14,814 nt of DNA from Gammaproteobacteria bacterium (lineage in GTDB: Bacteria; Pseudomonadota; Gammaproteobacteria; Enterobacterales; Alteromonadaceae), in contig JAMCRH010000170.1 in NCBI GenBank assembly GCA_023380515.1, positions 1 through 14,814 of the forward strand, written 5' to 3'. Within the stretch, counting starts at the first letter, position 1, and every line of letters starts with the position of its first letter. The notes beneath the pieces were generated by a model. It saw only the letters and a program-made list of their open reading frames with translations, was not told the origin of the DNA and did not search any database. This document shows, one piece after another, positions 1 through 7,279 of this stretch. The position numbers were made by a program, and so were the translations under genes.

Positions 1-33
1 TCGATTACAGCCATACATTGGTCATATTCACTG

Positions 34-42
34 TGCTATCAT
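34..42 (+). promoter_or_regulatory. candidate extended -10 promoter of pykA
   Basis: TATCAT at 37-42 is preceded by TGC at 34-36, which makes an extended -10 (TGn) element. The hexamer 17 bp upstream (14-19, TACATT) is a poor -35, which extended -10 promoters tolerate. The predicted start would leave a leader of about 30 nt before the ATG at 82. This is motif reading only. Confidence 0.35.
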
Positions 43-81
43 TTAGTCCACTTTTTTGCTGAATGATTAGGGCTTTGCAAC

Positions 82-1515
82 ATGTTACGTCGTACAAAAA
101 TTGTTACTACTCTTGGTCCAGCTACGGATAAGCCGGGTGTTTTGGAAAAGCTAATTAACGCTGGCGCCAACGTTGTACGCCTTAATTTTTCGCATGGCAA
201 ATCGGACGACCACATTGAACGCGCACAACAAGTACGTGAAATTGCAGCGCGCCTCGGTAAACATGTCGCTATTCTTGGCGACTTACAAGGCCCTAAAATT
301 CGCGTCGCTCGTTTTCAAAATGGCGCAGTTGAACTGCAAGACGGCGCTCCTTTTATTCTTGATGCGTCACTGCCAAGCGACGCCGGTGATGAACATCAAG
401 TAGGCCTCGATTATAAAGATTTACCGAAAGATTTAATTGCCGGCGATGTGCTGCTTCTCGATGACGGTCGCATGCGTTTAACCGTTGAGCGTGTTGAAGG
501 TAGTCGCATTCATACCGTTGTGACTGTCGGTGGTAAATTATCAAATAATAAAGGAATTAACCGCCTCGGTGGTGGTTTGTCGGCCGCTGCACTGACGGAC
601 AAAGATTACCGTGACATCGAAGTGGCAGCGGAAATTGATGTCGACATTCTCGCGGTGTCTTTCCCACGCAGCGGAGCCGATTTACAACTCGCCCGTGCCC
701 TGCTGAATAAAGCAGGTTGTGACGGCGCTATTTGTGCAAAAATTGAGCGGGCGGAGACGGTTGCAACAGACTCTGCATTAGACGACCTAATCGAACATTC
801 TGACGTTGTCATGGTCGCCCGTGGCGATCTAGGTGTTGAAATCGGTGACGCTCAGCTTGTGGGTAAACAAAAGCGCATTATTAAGCGTGCTCGTGAACTA
901 AACAAAGTCGTTATTACCGCTACGCAAATGATGGAATCGATGATCGACAACTCGATGCCGACGCGCGCCGAAGTCATGGACGTAGCTAACGCCGTGCTAG
1001 ATGGCACTGACGCGGTGATGTTAAGTGCTGAAACTGCTGCTGGTAAGTACCCAGTCGAAACGGTAAAAGCAATGGCTGAAATTTGCCGTGGTGCAGAAGA
1101 GTATCCGGCCTTGCGGTTAACCCGCGATACGGTTGCAGAGCCAGTGACATCTGTCGCTCAGGCCACTGCCCTTGCAGCAATGTATACCGCAAATCACTTG
1201 GCTGGCGTGAAAGCAATCATCGCCTTAACTGAGTCAGGCCACACTGCTAAATTAATGTCGCGGATTCACACAGATTTACCGATATTCGCCCTTTCACGGC
1301 ATCAGCACTCACTGAACCGAGCGAATTTATATCGGGGCGTTTATCCAACTTACTTCGACTCAACCCAGTCTGAGCCGCAAAACGTCCTGCGCGATGCAAT
1401 CGAATTAATTCGTGCCCGCGGACTGTTAGAGAAAGGTGACATGGTCATCATTACCCATGGTGACGTGATGGAAACTATCGGTAAAACCAATACGAGTAAG
1501 ATTTTACAAGTCTAG
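82..1515 (+). CDS. pykA: pyruvate kinase, PykA type
   Basis: Catalyses the last step of glycolysis in the cytoplasm: phosphoenolpyruvate plus ADP gives pyruvate plus ATP. The 477 aa length matches the E. coli PykA family (480 aa), and the sequence follows it nearly end to end. The N-terminal substrate region has [10 protein letters not shown] (30-39). The signature ICAKIERAE holds catalytic Lys220 and Mg-binding Glu222. VARGDLGVE (245-253) and [10 protein letters not shown] (278-287) follow, and the C-terminal domain runs from about 350 to 477. The GDLQGPKIR motif (66-74) carries Leu68, Gln69 and Lys72, where K+-dependent enzymes carry Thr, Lys and Glu; from published work on the family this predicts a K+-independent enzyme. 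The ATG at 82 has an AGGG ribosome site at 69-72. It converges on the lipoprotein gene, with a hairpin between the two. Confidence 0.97.
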   Translation: MLRRTKIVTTLGPATDKPGVLEKLINAGANVVRLNFSHGKSDDHIERAQQVREIAARLGKHVAILGDLQGPKIRVARFQNGAVELQDGAPFILDASLPSDAGDEHQVGLDYKDLPKDLIAGDVLLLDDGRMRLTVERVEGSRIHTVVTVGGKLSNNKGINRLGGGLSAAALTDKDYRDIEVAAEIDVDILAVSFPRSGADLQLARALLNKAGCDGAICAKIERAETVATDSALDDLIEHSDVVMVARGDLGVEIGDAQLVGKQKRIIKRARELNKVVITATQMMESMIDNSMPTRAEVMDVANAVLDGTDAVMLSAETAAGKYPVETVKAMAEICRGAEEYPALRLTRDTVAEPVTSVAQATALAAMYTANHLAGVKAIIALTESGHTAKLMSRIHTDLPIFALSRHQHSLNRANLYRGVYPTYFDSTQSEPQNVLRDAIELIRARGLLEKGDMVIITHGDVMETIGKTNTSKILQV

Positions 1516-1539
1516 GTCTCGTATCAAGTGATCGGGCTC

Positions 1540-1572
1540 AACGTGGTGTTGGCTAAACGGCCACATCACGTT
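1540..1572. terminator. hairpin at the convergent pykA/lipoprotein junction
   Basis: The arm 1540-1553 pairs with 1560-1572 over about 12 bp, with one bulged base (T1549) and one G-T pair; the loop is 1554-1559. It lies 24 bp after the pykA stop and covers the TAG stop of the minus-strand gene (1553-1555). There is no T-tract on either side, so it is not a classical intrinsic terminator. It could mark or protect the 3' ends of both mRNAs. Confidence 0.4.
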
Positions 1573-2413
1573 GCCGCATCATCCCCCGCAAGTCGCGCCG
1601 TAAGCGTTCAATTTCTCGAATGACGTGGCGTTGTTGACGAACATCGATACTGCTGAGTAACTGCAGAATGAGTTGCGTACCGACTTGCTCATTATGCGCT
1701 AACGTGGTTATAAGGTTCTCGCCCCGCCATTCCTCTGGTGTTAAAAACAAACGTTGCAATAAGTCTTGCCGCCCTTCAGTGCCCGCTGGCAACATCATGA
1801 CATTCGTGAAACTGTCTAACCACGCCAATTGGTACTCACGCCAAAGCTCTTCACTATCAATATGTTGCTCTGCCCACACTTGAATATAGTCTTTTTGGCT
1901 CTGCTGTAACCGCCCAAAGGCGCTGGCAACACGGTCTTCCATTTGTGTGATTTGTTCTTGTTGCGGATCTTTTGAGCTGCGACGCTTAGGTTTGTCGTCC
2001 TCTTGCAAGCGTTCTTGCAATGAAACCAGCAAATTGCGTTGTTGTTCTTCAGAAAGATCTGCGAGAAAGCGCTCTGCATAGGGGAGTAACTCAAGGCGGA
2101 AGTCATACCAAAATTGCATGACCTGCTCACTGTACTGTGCAAGTAACTCATCGCTGAATCGACTGTTTTCAATGTCGACCTGCACCTGCTTTAGTAAAGC
2201 GTAATAGGCTGGCATTTGCGTTTCGGCGTGCCACTGGAGAAAACGATCGAGCTCGGCACGTAATTCGCGACGTTGTTGACGTTCGAGAGAAATCGATTGA
2301 TGCAATTGCCAGGCGACGAGGTTTTCCGCATACCGGTAGCCAAGTTGTCGACTTGAACAACTACTCAGAAAAATAAGCGCCAACAAAACCAACGCAAGAC
2401 CGCGAAAAGACAT
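1553..2413 (-). CDS. DUF6279-type lipoprotein of unknown function
   Basis: A 286 aa predicted lipoprotein. It has a short hydrophobic signal (residues 4-16) ending in a lipobox L16-S-S-C19. Cys19 is followed by Ser, not Asp, which favours sorting to the outer membrane. The mature part begins SSRQLGYRYAENLVAWQLHQ and is a helical, Gln/Glu/Arg-rich chain with no enzymatic motif. The opening, with its WHAETQMPAYYALLKQ stretch near residue 71, matches what I know of DUF6279 proteins, whose function is not known. The ATG has a GGAG ribosome site (CTCC at 2419-2422 on the plus strand) 5 bp upstream. It lies 103 bp downstream of the LytTR regulator on the same strand and may be read through from it. 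The family call rests on recall, not a search. Confidence 0.8.
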   Translation of the reverse strand: MSFRGLALVLLALIFLSSCSSRQLGYRYAENLVAWQLHQSISLERQQRRELRAELDRFLQWHAETQMPAYYALLKQVQVDIENSRFSDELLAQYSEQVMQFWYDFRLELLPYAERFLADLSEEQQRNLLVSLQERLQEDDKPKRRSSKDPQQEQITQMEDRVASAFGRLQQSQKDYIQVWAEQHIDSEELWREYQLAWLDSFTNVMMLPAGTEGRQDLLQRLFLTPEEWRGENLITTLAHNEQVGTQLILQLLSSIDVRQQRHVIREIERLRRDLRGMMRQRDVAV

Positions 2414-2516
2414 AAACGCTCCAGCAAATTATGATTGATTACGCTTACGTGCTGGCTGCCAACTGCGATCACAGAGTGAGTTAATAGTCGCTTTGAATGG
2501 CTGTATGAACGCGCTT

Positions 2517-3362
2517 TTAGGCAAGCCCGAGCACTAATTGTTTAATGCGGTCTTTGTAACTCCGACTGACTTTGAGTTCTTGGCCATTTTGCAAAATTAA
2601 ATGGTACTCGCCATTCTGGCGACTACAGAGTTTTTCGACTTGGCCAAGATTAACAATCGCAGACCGATGAATACGTTGAAACAGACGCGGGTTTAACTCT
2701 TGCTCAAGCTCTTTCATGGTGCGACGGAGAATGTGAGTTTGGTTGCCTGCATGAATACACATATAGTCGCCTGCCGCATCGATCCATTCAATTGAATTAA
2801 TTGCAACACGGGTAATCTCACCGCTGTCCTTAATAGCGATATGCTCTGGATAGTGGTCCAGTGACGGCGCTTTACCTTCAGCCAGAAGACGTAAAATTTC
2901 TTCCACGTCTTCACCGGTAATATCGGCCACCAATTCGACCAACCTCTGTTGGTGCAAGCGTGATTGATCAACGAGCACTTCTGCTCGAATTCTCTCGAGC
3001 GATTCAGCTAGGCGCTCTTCGTCGACGGGTTTCAGCAGATAATCAATCGCCCGCACTTCAAACGCACGAATTGCATAGTGATCGTAAGCGGTGACAAACA
3101 CAACCGCTGGCATTTGTGTGCCGGTTTGGTCATATTCTGCTTTCAGCTTTTTCAGAACGTCAAAGCCATTTGTACCCGGCATTTGAATGTCGAGAAACAC
3201 CAGATCAGGCTTCGTAGCAAGGATTTTCTCAACCGCCTCACGGCCATTATTTGCTTCGTCAATGACTTCTAAAAAGTCAAATTCTTGCAGACGAATCCGC
3301 AAGCCCTGGCGTGCTAGTGGTTCGTCGTCGACAATAATGGCGCGAATTTTCTGTTGGCTCAT
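2517..3362 (-). CDS. LytTR-family response regulator
   Basis: Cytoplasmic two-component regulator, 281 aa. The receiver domain (about 6-122) has the acidic pair D12-D13, phosphoacceptor D58 in LVFLDIQMPG, T91 in VFVTAYD and K111 in YLLKPVD, so it looks fully functional. After an unusually long linker (about 123-170), a LytTR DNA-binding domain spans about 172-276, with the typical FQRIHRSAIVNL (228-239) and LKVSRSYK (263-270). Its gene starts 24 bp after the kinase gene stops, so the two form an operon. An AGAGAG stretch lies just upstream of the ATG. The domain order matches the AlgR/LytR/BtsR group, though I cannot name an orthologue. A LytTR-type repeat at 4526-4555 suggests that it acts on the M61 protease gene. 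Confidence 0.93.
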   Translation of the reverse strand: MSQQKIRAIIVDDEPLARQGLRIRLQEFDFLEVIDEANNGREAVEKILATKPDLVFLDIQMPGTNGFDVLKKLKAEYDQTGTQMPAVVFVTAYDHYAIRAFEVRAIDYLLKPVDEERLAESLERIRAEVLVDQSRLHQQRLVELVADITGEDVEEILRLLAEGKAPSLDHYPEHIAIKDSGEITRVAINSIEWIDAAGDYMCIHAGNQTHILRRTMKELEQELNPRLFQRIHRSAIVNLGQVEKLCSRQNGEYHLILQNGQELKVSRSYKDRIKQLVLGLA

Positions 3363-3386
3363 GCTCTCTACTCGAAGGCGGTTAGT

Positions 3387-4454
3387 TTATTCAGCTAACT
3401 GAAATGGAAAACGCAGGCTAACCAGACAACCGGTTGGCTCATTAGCAGACAGATTAAATGAGAATTGTTTTCCATACAAGGCCTTGAGGCGTTCACGTGT
3501 ATTTTCCAAGCCGACGCCAGAGCCTTTGACTTGCACATTTTCCGCGTCAAAGCGCTGCGGCCCGTTATCCGCAATTGTAATACACAAATCACCATGCTCG
3601 ACCCAAGCACGTATTTCGATACGTCCAGTATCTTCTGTTTTTGCAATCGCATACTTGATCGCATTTTCAATCAATGGCTGGAGGATTAAGCTTGGAACTA
3701 ACGCAGATAACGCCTTTTCTTGGATGTCGACACGAACATCAAGCCGCTCAGCAAAGCGCACTTTCTCAATATCGAGATACAACATTAAGGCTTTCATTTC
3801 TTTCTCGAGCGTAATCCGTTTAATCGGTTCATTGTCGAGCGAAAAGCGTAAAAAGCGACTCAGCTTACTCATCATTTGATTCGCATTCTTGGTGTCATTT
3901 ACCAAGATCAAGGTGGAAATCGCATTCAAGGTATTAAACAGAAAATGTGGGTTAAGCTGATAACGCAACATTTTTAGTTGCGACTGATGAGCCATGGACG
4001 CTGCTGTCAGTGCTTTTTGGCGAGCGTCTTGCAAGAGCTGGTAATATTTAATAACAAAGTACAGGCCACTCCAAGTCAGCATAATGTAAAACTTGGCGAT
4101 GGAGTGTTGGAAATAGAACAACAAGTTCGTTGGTCGATAACCAAACTTGTAGATTTCCCAATTGGTTAAATTGTCAATGACAGCCCAAGTCGCTGCGGCC
4201 ACGTAGGAACAAGCTAAAACGACAATTAACTGCAAGGCCGGGTGCCATGACCAGATTGAGCGATAGATATAACGCATTGGAACGGTCAATAAAAACCCTG
4301 CATACGCACCAAGCAAAACGATGGCGATCCAGATTTCGCGCATCTCATGCATGAGCGACCCCATGTATTGCACGAGGGCATAGCCTAGCCACCCCGCAAT
4401 CTGCATGAGCCAGAACAGTTTATTTCGATCTTCGAGTAATGAGCGCCAGTTCAA
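3387..4454 (-). CDS. LytS-like membrane sensor histidine kinase (His_kinase family)
   Basis: A 355 aa membrane kinase, partner of the LytTR regulator. About four hydrophobic segments (near 14-33, 41-60, 75-95 and 115-136) make up the sensing part, with no large periplasmic domain. The His_kinase (PF06580-type) motif LRYQLNPHFLFNTLNAIS carries phosphoacceptor His170. The ATPase domain has N264 in the N-box (LIENAIKYA), DNG at 297-299 and GSGVGLEN at 311-318, all intact. The start codon is TTG (4452-4454). It is supported by an AAGGA ribosome site (4461-4465) 6 bp upstream and by an in-frame TAG two codons before it, so no upstream start is possible. The next Met is residue 17, inside the first membrane segment. 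TTG suggests low expression. The signal sensed cannot be read from the sequence. Confidence 0.93.
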   Translation of the reverse strand: MNWRSLLEDRNKLFWLMQIAGWLGYALVQYMGSLMHEMREIWIAIVLLGAYAGFLLTVPMRYIYRSIWSWHPALQLIVVLACSYVAAATWAVIDNLTNWEIYKFGYRPTNLLFYFQHSIAKFYIMLTWSGLYFVIKYYQLLQDARQKALTAASMAHQSQLKMLRYQLNPHFLFNTLNAISTLILVNDTKNANQMMSKLSRFLRFSLDNEPIKRITLEKEMKALMLYLDIEKVRFAERLDVRVDIQEKALSALVPSLILQPLIENAIKYAIAKTEDTGRIEIRAWVEHGDLCITIADNGPQRFDAENVQVKGSGVGLENTRERLKALYGKQFSFNLSANEPTGCLVSLRFPFQLAE

Positions 4455-4525
4455 ACTCTATCCTTAGCAAAATTAACAATTTTTATACATCCTGAGCGCT
4501 ATGTTAGCGGAATTCTTCAGGAAGT

Positions 4526-4555
4526 AACGGTAATTAATCGGGTAGAACAGTTCGT
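4526..4555 (+). promoter_or_regulatory. candidate LytTR-binding direct repeat
   Basis: Two 9-bp elements, AACGGTAAT (4526-4534) and ACAGTTCGT (4547-4555), match the published LytTR consensus [TA][AC][CA]GTTN[AG][TG] at 8/9 and 9/9 positions. They are separated by 12 bp, within the 12-13 bp expected for this family. They lie between the divergent kinase and M61 genes, about 20 bp upstream of a candidate M61 -35, which suits an activator site. A third, overlapping 8/9 match lies at 4551-4559. Confidence 0.5.
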
Positions 4556-4574
4556 TAGTCGCAGTTCTCAGGCA

Positions 4575-4604
4575 TTCATTTGCTAACTGTCCCTATGCTA
4601 CACT
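4575..4604 (+). promoter_or_regulatory. candidate M61 peptidase promoter
   Basis: TTCATT (4575-4580), an 18-bp spacer and TACACT (4599-4604), preceded by TGC to give an extended -10. The -35 is weak (3/6), which fits dependence on an activator bound at the upstream repeat. The predicted start near 4611 leaves only about 8 nt before the ATG at 4620, which makes the second Met codon at 4638 attractive. Confidence 0.4.
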
Positions 4605-4619
4605 GACTTCCCATTCGAG

Positions 4620-6416
4620 ATGTATGAGTGCTTGTGTATGCAACAATCTGTTCGCTATGAAATTTCTTGTGATCCTAACCAACACTATTTCTGTGTTCGC
4701 ATGCAGCTGAGCAACGTTGCAGCCCCCTTACGACTGCGGCTCCCAGCGTGGTTACCCGGCAGCTATATGATACGAGATTTTGCAAAACACATCGTGGCTT
4801 TTTCGGCAGTTGGAACAAGCGGTGCGCTCGATTACATTCGTCCGGATAAAAACACGTGGGAGATTCGCCACCCCGATGAGCAAGTCACCATTGAATACAA
4901 GGTCTACGCCTTCGACTTGTCAGTTCGCACCGCCTGGCTCAATGACGAATTTGGCTTCTTTAATCCCAGTGCCGTCTGTTTAGAGTGTTTAAATTGGGAA
5001 GGACCGCTGGAAGTCGACTTAATTTTGCCGCCTGACCGTGATTGGTTAATAAGTACCGGTTTAGCACGTGTTACGAGGTTAACACCGCAGCAACAGCGAT
5101 TTTGCGCTGACAATTACGCAAGTTTAATCGATCACCCATTTTTGATCGGCCAACTTGATGTGATTCCATTTCAGGTCAACAACATTGAACATGAACTCGT
5201 GCTTGCTGGTCGCCATTATGCCGACCGTGAACAACTAGCAAAAGACCTCACAGCGATTTGCCAAAGCCAAATTGATTTTTTCCAAGGGCATGTCCCCTTT
5301 CAACACTATAAATTTCTCACCATGGTTGTCGGCGATGGGTTTGGCGGACTCGAACATCGCAACTCAACCGCCCTATTAACCTCGCGCCACAGCCTTGAGG
5401 CGCCCAAAGGCGCAGCAGCCCAGGCTAGTGCGGCGAATGACTACTTCACGTTCTTAAGTTTATGCAGTCACGAGTATTTTCATAGTTGGAACGTTAAGCA
5501 ACTGCGTCCACGACGGTTCCACCCGTATCATTTACAAAGTGAACAATACACTGAGCAGTTATGGTTCTACGAAGGCGTTACGTCCTATTTGGACGACTTT
5601 TTCGTGCATCAAGCCGGTATCATGACTGCCGAGCAATTTCTCAATCGCACGAGTGAAACCTTAACTCGCGCTTTACGTGGTTTAGGGCCTTTAAGGCAAT
5701 CGTTGACAGAGTCTAGTCAAACGACTTGGACGACCTTTTACCAACAAAATGAAAATAGCCAGAATGCGATTGTTAGTTATTACACCAAAGGCGCAGTCAT
5801 TGCCTTACTTGCAGATTTAGCCATTCGTACAATAAGTGCGGATCGTCACAGCTTAGCTGATGTTATGAACTATTTGTATCATCGGCACGTCGCCACCGGT
5901 ACCAGCCCAAAGGACTTAATCGCCGGTTTTGAGAAGTTTACCAACGCCGATTTTGCCGCAACGCTACAACATTGGTTACAGGCAAAACAGCCGCCTGAGC
6001 TTACTGAATGGTTTTCTGCCTTTGGGATTCAAGTGGAACCAGCCACGGCCGATCCACTCACGCTGCAACCGCAAACTAGCCAGCGAGAGCCGCGGTTACC
6101 TGTGAGTTTCGGTGCCGTGATGCAGGAGCAAGGAGGACGTTACGAGGTGGCTCGGATTTTTGAAGGGAGTGCGGCAGCGCAAGCGGGACTAAGCGTCAAA
6201 GATCGACTAGTGGCCATTGATGGCCTTGAGGCGAAGTCTACGAACGTTCAATACGCCATGCGGCGCGCAAGTCCTGGCGACAGCGTGCGCCTGCATGTCT
6301 TCACTCACGATCGCTTGCGCGAACTCACCTTAGTTTGGCAAGCCCCACCTGCGGATGGCTACAAACTTACCTTGCAGGACAAAAGCCTAGCGAAACGCTG
6401 GTTAAAATTAGACTGA
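4620..6416 (+). CDS. M61 family metallopeptidase (glycyl aminopeptidase type) with PDZ domain
   Basis: A 598 aa zinc peptidase of the gluzincin type. The N-terminal beta-rich domain has the family marks LPAWLPGSYMIRDFAKHI (41-58) and GFGGLEHRNS (240-249). The active site is HEYFH (His284, Glu285, His288), with the third zinc ligand Glu318 in WFYEGVTSYLDD. A PDZ domain (about 500-580) includes AAAQAGLSVKDRLVAIDG. Known M61 enzymes remove N-terminal Gly or Ala, but the substrate here is unknown. I see no signal peptide, so it is probably cytoplasmic. The start is uncertain: Met1 (4620) has no good ribosome site, whereas Met7 (4638) has GAG 9 bp upstream and gives the usual family start, MQQSVRYEIS. 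It is divergent from the LytTR two-component genes and convergent with the M23 gene. Confidence 0.93.
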   Translation: MYECLCMQQSVRYEISCDPNQHYFCVRMQLSNVAAPLRLRLPAWLPGSYMIRDFAKHIVAFSAVGTSGALDYIRPDKNTWEIRHPDEQVTIEYKVYAFDLSVRTAWLNDEFGFFNPSAVCLECLNWEGPLEVDLILPPDRDWLISTGLARVTRLTPQQQRFCADNYASLIDHPFLIGQLDVIPFQVNNIEHELVLAGRHYADREQLAKDLTAICQSQIDFFQGHVPFQHYKFLTMVVGDGFGGLEHRNSTALLTSRHSLEAPKGAAAQASAANDYFTFLSLCSHEYFHSWNVKQLRPRRFHPYHLQSEQYTEQLWFYEGVTSYLDDFFVHQAGIMTAEQFLNRTSETLTRALRGLGPLRQSLTESSQTTWTTFYQQNENSQNAIVSYYTKGAVIALLADLAIRTISADRHSLADVMNYLYHRHVATGTSPKDLIAGFEKFTNADFAATLQHWLQAKQPPELTEWFSAFGIQVEPATADPLTLQPQTSQREPRLPVSFGAVMQEQGGRYEVARIFEGSAAAQAGLSVKDRLVAIDGLEAKSTNVQYAMRRASPGDSVRLHVFTHDRLRELTLVWQAPPADGYKLTLQDKSLAKRWLKLD

Positions 6417-6435
6417 AGAACGCCTGTTAGCAAGA

Positions 6436-6455
6436 GCCGCGTCTATTGACGCGGC
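6436..6455. terminator. perfect hairpin at the convergent M61/M23 junction
   Basis: GCCGCGTC (6436-6443) and GACGCGGC (6448-6455) form a perfect GC-rich 8-bp stem with a 4-base loop, 19 bp after the M61 stop. The TAG stop of the M23 gene (6443-6445) sits at the loop edge. Neither flank has a T-tract, so it may be a 3'-end stabiliser or a non-canonical terminator used from both sides. Confidence 0.5.
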
Positions 6456-7279
6456 GGAAGTAGTAGTTCAGGGTCAATGCGCACACCACCCCAATTCATA
6501 CGCCAATCAAGGTGTGGGCCGGTTGCGCGACCGGTCGCACCAATCTCACCAATCAGATCTCCGGCTTGAATCTCATCCCCCACATTAACATGCAGCGCAT
6601 GCAGGTGCAGAAAGCTCGAAAAAATATCGTGGCCATGGTCCACAATCAGCGTACCACCCGACAGCACCAAGTCCGGTTCAGCCAAGCGGACCACGCCTGC
6701 GGCAGGTGCATACACTGGCGTTCCGGTGACATTGGCAATATCTAAGCCCCAGTGCGGCGCACGAGGCTCACCGTTGAGAATTCGCTGGCTGCCGTAAACA
6801 CCGGTAATGCGCCCTTCTGCTGGCCAAATCCATTCGCCATTAAAATCAGTGCGAGAACTGACCTGACTGCGAGCAGCACCAATTTTGCGGTTATCTTCAG
6901 CAATTCGCGCTTGCGTGTCTGGATCCGGTGTCACCGTTTGTTGCGGCAATCCATCAACACGCTGAATATCAAACTTGCGCGTGGTAATGGTAAACGTTTG
7001 TCGCCAGCGCTCACCACCTTTGCTGACCACTGCTAGTACGAGTGGCTCAACATCGTCACGACCAATACCGAACACGAAATAGCCCTCAGGGCTTACTTTC
7101 AACGGATTACCATTCAAACGTACTTCACTACCAGCGCTGGTTTTGCCAACAATCATAGCGCCTTGCACAAAATCGCCGCGTAGTTTTGGCTCTGCTGCGA
7201 ATGCCTGTCCAATTGTGAGTGCGCAACAAAGAACAAGCACACTGAAAAGGCTTGTAACCCAATTCCCAAGTTTATGCAT
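6443..7279 (-). CDS. periplasmic M23 (LytM-type) peptidase
   Basis: A 278 aa exported protein. A Sec signal peptide (1-28, ending QAFA before AEP) is followed by a beta-rich N-terminal domain (about 30-110), a Gln/Arg-rich linker and a C-terminal M23 domain (about 150-275). The zinc-site motif HWGLD supplies His176 and Asp180, and FLHLH holds His225. The last motif reads GPHLDWR (254-260): His256 is present, but the position usually held by the zinc-binding His of HLHxE is Asp258. Members of M23 cut peptidoglycan cross-bridges or stem peptides, and members that lose metal ligands act as amidase activators; which applies here is open. The ATG overlaps the preceding gene's end by 8 bp, with AAAGGAG just upstream, so translation is probably coupled. 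Confidence 0.9.
   Translation of the reverse strand: MHKLGNWVTSLFSVLVLCCALTIGQAFAAEPKLRGDFVQGAMIVGKTSAGSEVRLNGNPLKVSPEGYFVFGIGRDDVEPLVLAVVSKGGERWRQTFTITTRKFDIQRVDGLPQQTVTPDPDTQARIAEDNRKIGAARSQVSSRTDFNGEWIWPAEGRITGVYGSQRILNGEPRAPHWGLDIANVTGTPVYAPAAGVVRLAEPDLVLSGGTLIVDHGHDIFSSFLHLHALHVNVGDEIQAGDLIGEIGATGRATGPHLDWRMNWGGVRIDPELLLPPRQ

Noticed and set aside
1816..2172. A 118-codon minus-strand frame inside the lipoprotein gene
   Set aside because: It lies wholly within the lipoprotein gene in a shifted frame. The lipoprotein frame has a signal, a lipobox and a good ribosome site.
2461..2516. A CRP-like site or terminator between the LytTR gene and the lipoprotein gene
   Set aside because: CTGTGATCGCAG is roughly symmetric but lacks the TGTGA-N6-TCACA form, and no stable stem with a T-tract is present.
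3484..3879. A 131-codon plus-strand frame inside the kinase gene
   Set aside because: It is the reverse-strand shadow of the conserved ATPase and phosphoacceptor region of the kinase, and its product has no recognisable feature.
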